A stretch of DNA of 6,070 nucleotides, taken from an uncultured Mycoplasmatota bacterium. GTDB lineage: Bacteria; Bacillota_I; Bacilli_A; RF39; UBA660. Where the stretch lies: the NCBI GenBank assembly GCA_946494435.1, contig CAMMBO010000049.1:1-6070 (forward strand), written 5' to 3'. Below are positions 5,469 through 6,070 of this stretch, piece after piece. The position numbers and the translations under genes are program-made. The stretch's first letter is position 1, and each line of letters starts with the position of its first letter. The notes below the pieces were generated by a model. It ran no database searches. It was not told the DNA's origin and saw only the letters and a list, made by a program, of their open reading frames with translations.

Positions 5469-6065
5469 CTATTTATTAATTTTCTTCAAAACTTTTACTT
5501 TACCTTGGAATAAGTATTCAGCTTTACATAAATCTTCTTCCTTAAAAGTAGGATTCCAATAATTAGATGAAGCTTCATACATTTCTTTAGCATTTAATTC
5601 ATCATCAGGAATAAAACTATCACTTGACTTAAATAAATTACCTGTTACTGAAACTCTATATAATTTTAATTTTCTTCTACTATTTAATTGTCCTTCCCAG
5701 AAATTTAAACTTTCTTTATCTGCTAACCAAATAGAGTGTAATCTACTAGGTAAATCATGATTATGTTCTTTTCTATATTTTTCTAACATTAATTCTCTAC
5801 TATACATATCAGCTTTTGTCATAATGGCACTTGAAGCTTTTAATAGATTTGTAATAGTCTTTAAATCAACATTTTCTGTACCGATATCATCTAAATATTC
5901 ATCTATAATTTTTTCTAAAGAAAATATGCCATTTTCACATTTTACAGCAGTAGTAAAGTTATCCACAACACTACCACAATAAGAATTAAAATTATCATCT
6001 ACTATAATTTCATTTCCTACTTGCCATATATCATCATAAAGTCCTAGTTTGTGATAATGATACAT
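5469..6065 (-). CDS. DUF2441-like protein of unknown function
   Basis: A 198-residue protein resembling the DUF2441 family: an N-terminal MYHYHKLG followed by NEIIVDDNFNS (18-28), a central RELMLEKYRKEH (90-101), PSRLHSIWLADKESLNFW (106-123), LYRVSVTGNLFKSSD (135-149) and a C-terminal AEYLFQGKVKVLKKI (182-196). The family assignment is from recollection of these conserved blocks. There is no signal peptide or membrane helix, so it should be cytoplasmic. The ATG at 6065 fits the usual family start, but only five bases lie upstream and the frame stays open to the window edge, so the ribosome binding site and a longer N-terminus cannot be judged. It ends in TAG, 46 bases before the phosphatase start, with no terminator between. 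Function is not known; an ADP-ribosyltransferase-like fold is a speculation discussed separately. Confidence 0.75.
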   Translation of the reverse strand: MYHYHKLGLYDDIWQVGNEIIVDDNFNSYCGSVVDNFTTAVKCENGIFSLEKIIDEYLDDIGTENVDLKTITNLLKASSAIMTKADMYSRELMLEKYRKEHNHDLPSRLHSIWLADKESLNFWEGQLNSRRKLKLYRVSVTGNLFKSSDSFIPDDELNAKEMYEASSNYWNPTFKEEDLCKAEYLFQGKVKVLKKINK

Positions 6066-6070
6066 AATTT

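Noticed and set aside
1..6070. Mycoplasma-type code with UGA as tryptophan
   Set aside because: All genes read through at full family length with the standard code and the Trp positions are TGG. Absence of TGA stops among only seven genes is not enough evidence.
1..6070. Mobile element, CRISPR array or phage segment
   Set aside because: No transposase or integrase, no regularly spaced repeats and no terminal inverted repeats were seen; gene orientation and composition are uniform.

Overview
The window is A+T-rich and every gene in it lies on the minus strand, so transcription runs from the right end towards base 1. A SpoVS homologue, a T-box leader ahead of a seryl-tRNA synthetase gene, purine-rich Shine-Dalgarno sequences and U-tract hairpin terminators all point to a low-G+C Bacillota, probably a member of the Bacilli or a neighbouring gut lineage. 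Tryptophan is written TGG throughout and the seven visible stops are five TAA and two TAG. This supports the standard bacterial code rather than the mycoplasma UGA=Trp code. The exact taxon cannot be fixed from the sequence.

In order of transcription: (1) 6065-5469, a DUF2441-like protein of unknown function. (2) 5422-3062, a tightly packed group of a divergent PP2C-type phosphatase, a class I SAM-dependent methyltransferase of the RlmI/COG1092 type and an RluA-family pseudouridine synthase. The three overlap by 7 and 8 bases and end at a strong terminator. (3) 2984-1989, a one-helix membrane protein with a long Pro/Thr/Val/Glu-rich tail, its promoter nested in the preceding terminator and its own terminator beginning inside its stop codon. 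(4) 1909-1649, spoVS. (5) 1642-1417, a sigma-A-type promoter and a serine-specific T-box leader, then serS at 1388-102. (6) 48-20, a textbook consensus promoter firing out of the left edge towards a gene outside the window.

The genes divide into translation functions (SerRS and two likely RNA-modifying enzymes), a possible Ser/Thr dephosphorylation function tied by translational coupling to the RNA-modification pair, and envelope or developmental functions (the Pro-rich membrane protein and SpoVS). No transposase, CRISPR array, tRNA, rRNA or phage gene is visible. I found no complete new system. The points most worth a second look are the unusual active-site sequences of SerRS, the divergent PP2C linked to two RNA-modification genes, the N-out/C-in Pro-rich protein, and the possible ADP-ribosyltransferase-like layout of the DUF2441 protein.
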